Shown here piece after piece: positions 5,500 to 6,970 of a DNA stretch of 6,970 nt; within the stretch, counting starts at the first letter, position 1; each line of letters starts with the position of its first letter. A program made the translations under genes and the position numbers. The notes beneath the pieces were generated by a model. The model ran no database searches, had not been told where the DNA came from, and saw only the letters and a list, made by a program, of their open reading frames with translations. The stretch is from contig JAQBPZ010000007.1 of NCBI GenBank assembly GCA_028287225.1, forward strand, positions 1 to 6,970. Direction: 5' to 3'. Source of the stretch: Gemmatimonadota bacterium. Lineage in GTDB: Bacteria; Gemmatimonadota; Gemmatimonadetes; Gemmatimonadales; Gemmatimonadaceae.

Positions 5500-6533
5500 G
5501 AGATCCGCACCACGACCTTGCCGAACTGCTCGCCGCTGGCGAGCCGCTCGTACGCCTGTCGCGCGTCGGCCAGGTCGTAGACGTGGTCCACCGGCGGGCG
5601 CAGTCGCCCCGCGTCGAAGTGGGCGGCGATCTCCGCGAACTCCGACTCGCTCCCCATGGTGGAGCCGAGGATCGTCCACTGGTTCCAGAACAGGCGCCGC
5701 ACGTCCGTGGTGAGCATCGGGCCCGAGGTGCCGCCGCACGTCACGATCCGCCCGCGCTTGCCGAGCGCGCCGAGCGACTGCGCCCACGTGGCCTCGCCCA
5801 CGGAATCGACCACGACGTCGACGCCGCGCTTCCCGGTCCGCGCCCGCATCTCCCGCCCCACGTCGACGTTCGTGTGGTTGATCGTGTCGTCGGCGCCGAG
5901 CGCGCGGGCGCGCTCCAGCTTGGCGTCGCTCCCCGAGGTCACGGTGACGTGCGCGCCGAGCAGCTTCCCGATCTGGAGGCAGGCGAGCGCGACGCCGCCC
6001 CCGATGCCCCAGATCAGCACCCGGTCGCCCGCCGTCACGCGCGCCCGCGTCGTCATCATGCGCCACGCGGTCAGCGTCGCCAGGGGAAAGGCGGCGGCGT
6101 GCATCAGGTCGGTGTCGCTGCGCACGCGGATCACGTTGGCCTCCGGCACCACCAGCAGCTCCGCGAGGGTGCCCGGACGGTGCTCGCCCGCGATCGCGTA
6201 CTGCCGGCAGAGGGGCTGGTCGCCGCTCGTGCAGTACTCGCAGGTGCGGTCGCTGGTGCCCGGGTTGATCAGCACCGTGTCGCCGACCGCCACCGACCGC
6301 ACCGCCGCGCCGACGGACTCCACGACGCCGGCACCGTCCGACCCCACGATCCAGGGTGGCGTGATGGTGATGCCCGGCAGCCCTCCCACGAGGAAGAGGT
6401 CCAGGTGGTTGAGCGCGGCGGCGCGCACGCGGACGCGGACGTCCGTGTCGCGCGCGAGCACCGGCTCCGGTAGGTCGTCACGCAGCTCGAGCTGGTCGAG
6501 CGTGCCGTGCGCCGAGATGGTCAATCCTCGCAC
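5496..6533 (-). CDS. Zinc-containing MDR oxidoreductase (alcohol dehydrogenase-like / quinone oxidoreductase-like)
   Basis: A 345-residue medium-chain dehydrogenase/reductase. The GroES-like half (1-130) includes ALNHLDLFLVGG and GSDGAGVVESVG, where the usual GHE catalytic-zinc signature reads GSD, so a catalytic zinc is unlikely and a quinone- or enoyl-reductase chemistry fits better. A structural-zinc lobe is present as D95-x2-C98-x2-C101-x7-C109, with Asp in the position of the first Cys. The Rossmann half has GIGGGVALACLQIGKLLGA (nucleotide binding at 176-181) and DVVVDSVGEATWAQSL. Full length for the family. The start is GTG at 6533, preceded by GCAGGGCAGGGAC. First gene of an operon with the thioesterase and zinc-ribbon-like protein. 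Substrate unknown; NADP(H) use is typical but not proven here. Confidence 0.9.
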   Translation of the reverse strand: MRGLTISAHGTLDQLELRDDLPEPVLARDTDVRVRVRAAALNHLDLFLVGGLPGITITPPWIVGSDGAGVVESVGAAVRSVAVGDTVLINPGTSDRTCEYCTSGDQPLCRQYAIAGEHRPGTLAELLVVPEANVIRVRSDTDLMHAAAFPLATLTAWRMMTTRARVTAGDRVLIWGIGGGVALACLQIGKLLGAHVTVTSGSDAKLERARALGADDTINHTNVDVGREMRARTGKRGVDVVVDSVGEATWAQSLGALGKRGRIVTCGGTSGPMLTTDVRRLFWNQWTILGSTMGSESEFAEIAAHFDAGRLRPPVDHVYDLADARQAYERLASGEQFGKVVVRIS

Positions 6534-6638
6534 GTCCCTGCCCTGCGGTTATATTGGTCGCGAATGCTATGCGGCGGCGTGCGGACGCGAAAGCGCCACG
6601 ACCACCGCCGATCCGATCCGATCCGAGACGGCGCCCCA
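6534..6638. promoter_or_regulatory. Divergent promoter region between the MDR operon and sucB
   Basis: The only AT-rich patch in the neighbourhood is at 6549-6555. On the minus strand it gives TATAAC (6553-6548), a good -10 for the MDR operon with a short leader of about 8 bases to the GTG. On the plus strand the same patch gives TATATT (6550-6555), a possible -10 for sucB about 84 bases from its ATG. Convincing -35 hexamers are not visible for either, so the assignment rests on the -10 and on gene orientation. Confidence 0.4.
6610..6624 (+). repeat. GATCC x3 tandem in the sucB leader
   Basis: Three adjacent GATCC units end 14 bases before the sucB ATG, occupying the place where a Shine-Dalgarno usually begins; only GAGACGG follows. 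Possibly slippage-prone; no function is assigned. Confidence 0.75.
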
Positions 6639-6970
6639 ATGACTGCTTTCAAGGTTCCCCAGCTCGGCGAGTCCATCGTCGAGGCGACGGTGTCCCGCTG
6701 GCTCAAGAAGGAGGGCGACGCGGTCGCCGCCGGCGACACCCTCGTCGAGCTCGAAACCGACAAGATCACCGTCGAGGTCCCGGCGATGGCGGCGGGGGTG
6801 CTCGCGAGCCGCGCCGTGAAGGAGGGCGACGTCGTCGCGGTGGACCAGCTTCTCGGCGAGATCACCGAAGGCGCCTCGGCTTCGGCACCGGCCCCCGCAC
6901 CCGCCGCCGCGCCGGCTCCAGGGGCGGCATCCCCGGCCGCTCCCGCGGCCCAGGCAGCCCCCGCCCCCGC
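6639..6970 (+). CDS. sucB: 2-oxoglutarate dehydrogenase E2 (dihydrolipoyl succinyltransferase), N-terminal part
   Basis: The first 110 codons of a dihydrolipoamide acyltransferase, open to the right edge. Residues 1-77 are one lipoyl domain: FKVPQLGESIVEATVSRWLK, then the lipoylation hairpin ELETDKITVEVPA with Lys42 as the swinging-arm attachment site, then GDVVAVDQLLGEI. ETDK-[IV]-x-x-EV is the form usual in SucB/OdhB, while pyruvate dehydrogenase E2 tends to have ESDKA. From residue 79 an Ala/Pro-rich flexible linker begins; the E3-binding and catalytic (HxxxDG) domains are beyond the window. It would transfer succinyl groups to CoA in the TCA cycle, working with E1 (SucA) and E3 (Lpd), neither seen here. 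The start is the first ATG of the frame and gives a canonical N-terminus; the Shine-Dalgarno is poor. A branched-chain E2 is a less likely alternative. Confidence 0.87.
   Translation, partial: MTAFKVPQLGESIVEATVSRWLKKEGDAVAAGDTLVELETDKITVEVPAMAAGVLASRAVKEGDVVAVDQLLGEITEGASASAPAPAPAAAPAPGAASPAAPAAQAAPAP

Noticed and set aside
5583..6642. Plus-strand frames 5583-6473 and 5656-6642 opposite the MDR gene
   Set aside because: Shadow composition; the minus strand has full MDR motifs and operon overlap.
6521..6865. Minus-strand frame across the start of sucB
   Set aside because: Ser/Thr-rich shadow; the plus strand gives a canonical lipoyl domain with ETDK motif.

Overview
The window is a GC-rich (roughly 70 % by eye), densely coded bacterial chromosome segment. 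Nothing in it suggests a prophage, plasmid, transposase, CRISPR array or rRNA/tRNA gene. The gene content fits a Gram-negative or diderm soil or sediment bacterium: Tat-exported ferritin-like proteins, a DUF2277 protein, a small MscS-like membrane protein, and a 2-oxoglutarate-dehydrogenase E2. Gemmatimonadota is a reasonable guess, but the sequence alone does not prove the phylum.

Layout, left to right. (1) Plus strand, 2-1250: the C-terminal third of a short-chain dehydrogenase/reductase, then after 10 bases a membrane-anchored alpha/beta hydrolase with a complete Ser-Asp-His triad. (2) 1272-1312: a strong hairpin between convergent genes, probably terminating both sides. (3) Minus strand, 3230-1327: a two-gene operon of paralogous ferritin-like (Ferritin_2 type) proteins. 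Both have twin-arginine signals and the E...ExxH...E...ExxH pattern of a diiron four-helix bundle. The first looks like a Tat lipoprotein and the second like a soluble periplasmic protein. The leader carries an 8-bp inverted repeat whose loop can pair with the Shine-Dalgarno sequence. (4) Minus strand, 4610-3441: an MscS-like conserved-TM-helix protein, then a DUF2277 protein. (5) 4691-4876: an intergenic nested palindrome bounded by tandem GGGATCA heptamers. (6) Minus strand, 6533-4878: a compact operon of a zinc-containing MDR oxidoreductase, a hotdog-fold acyl-CoA thioesterase (ATGA overlap) and a 75-residue Cys-containing zinc-ribbon-like protein. (7) 6534-6638: a divergent promoter region. 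(8) Plus strand, 6639 onward: the start of sucB (lipoyl domain plus Ala/Pro linker), cut by the window end.

Most genes are ordinary metabolism or housekeeping. The least explained parts are the paired exported diiron proteins with their structured leader, and the palindromic intergenic element. No single gene set here is clearly a new defence or mobile system.
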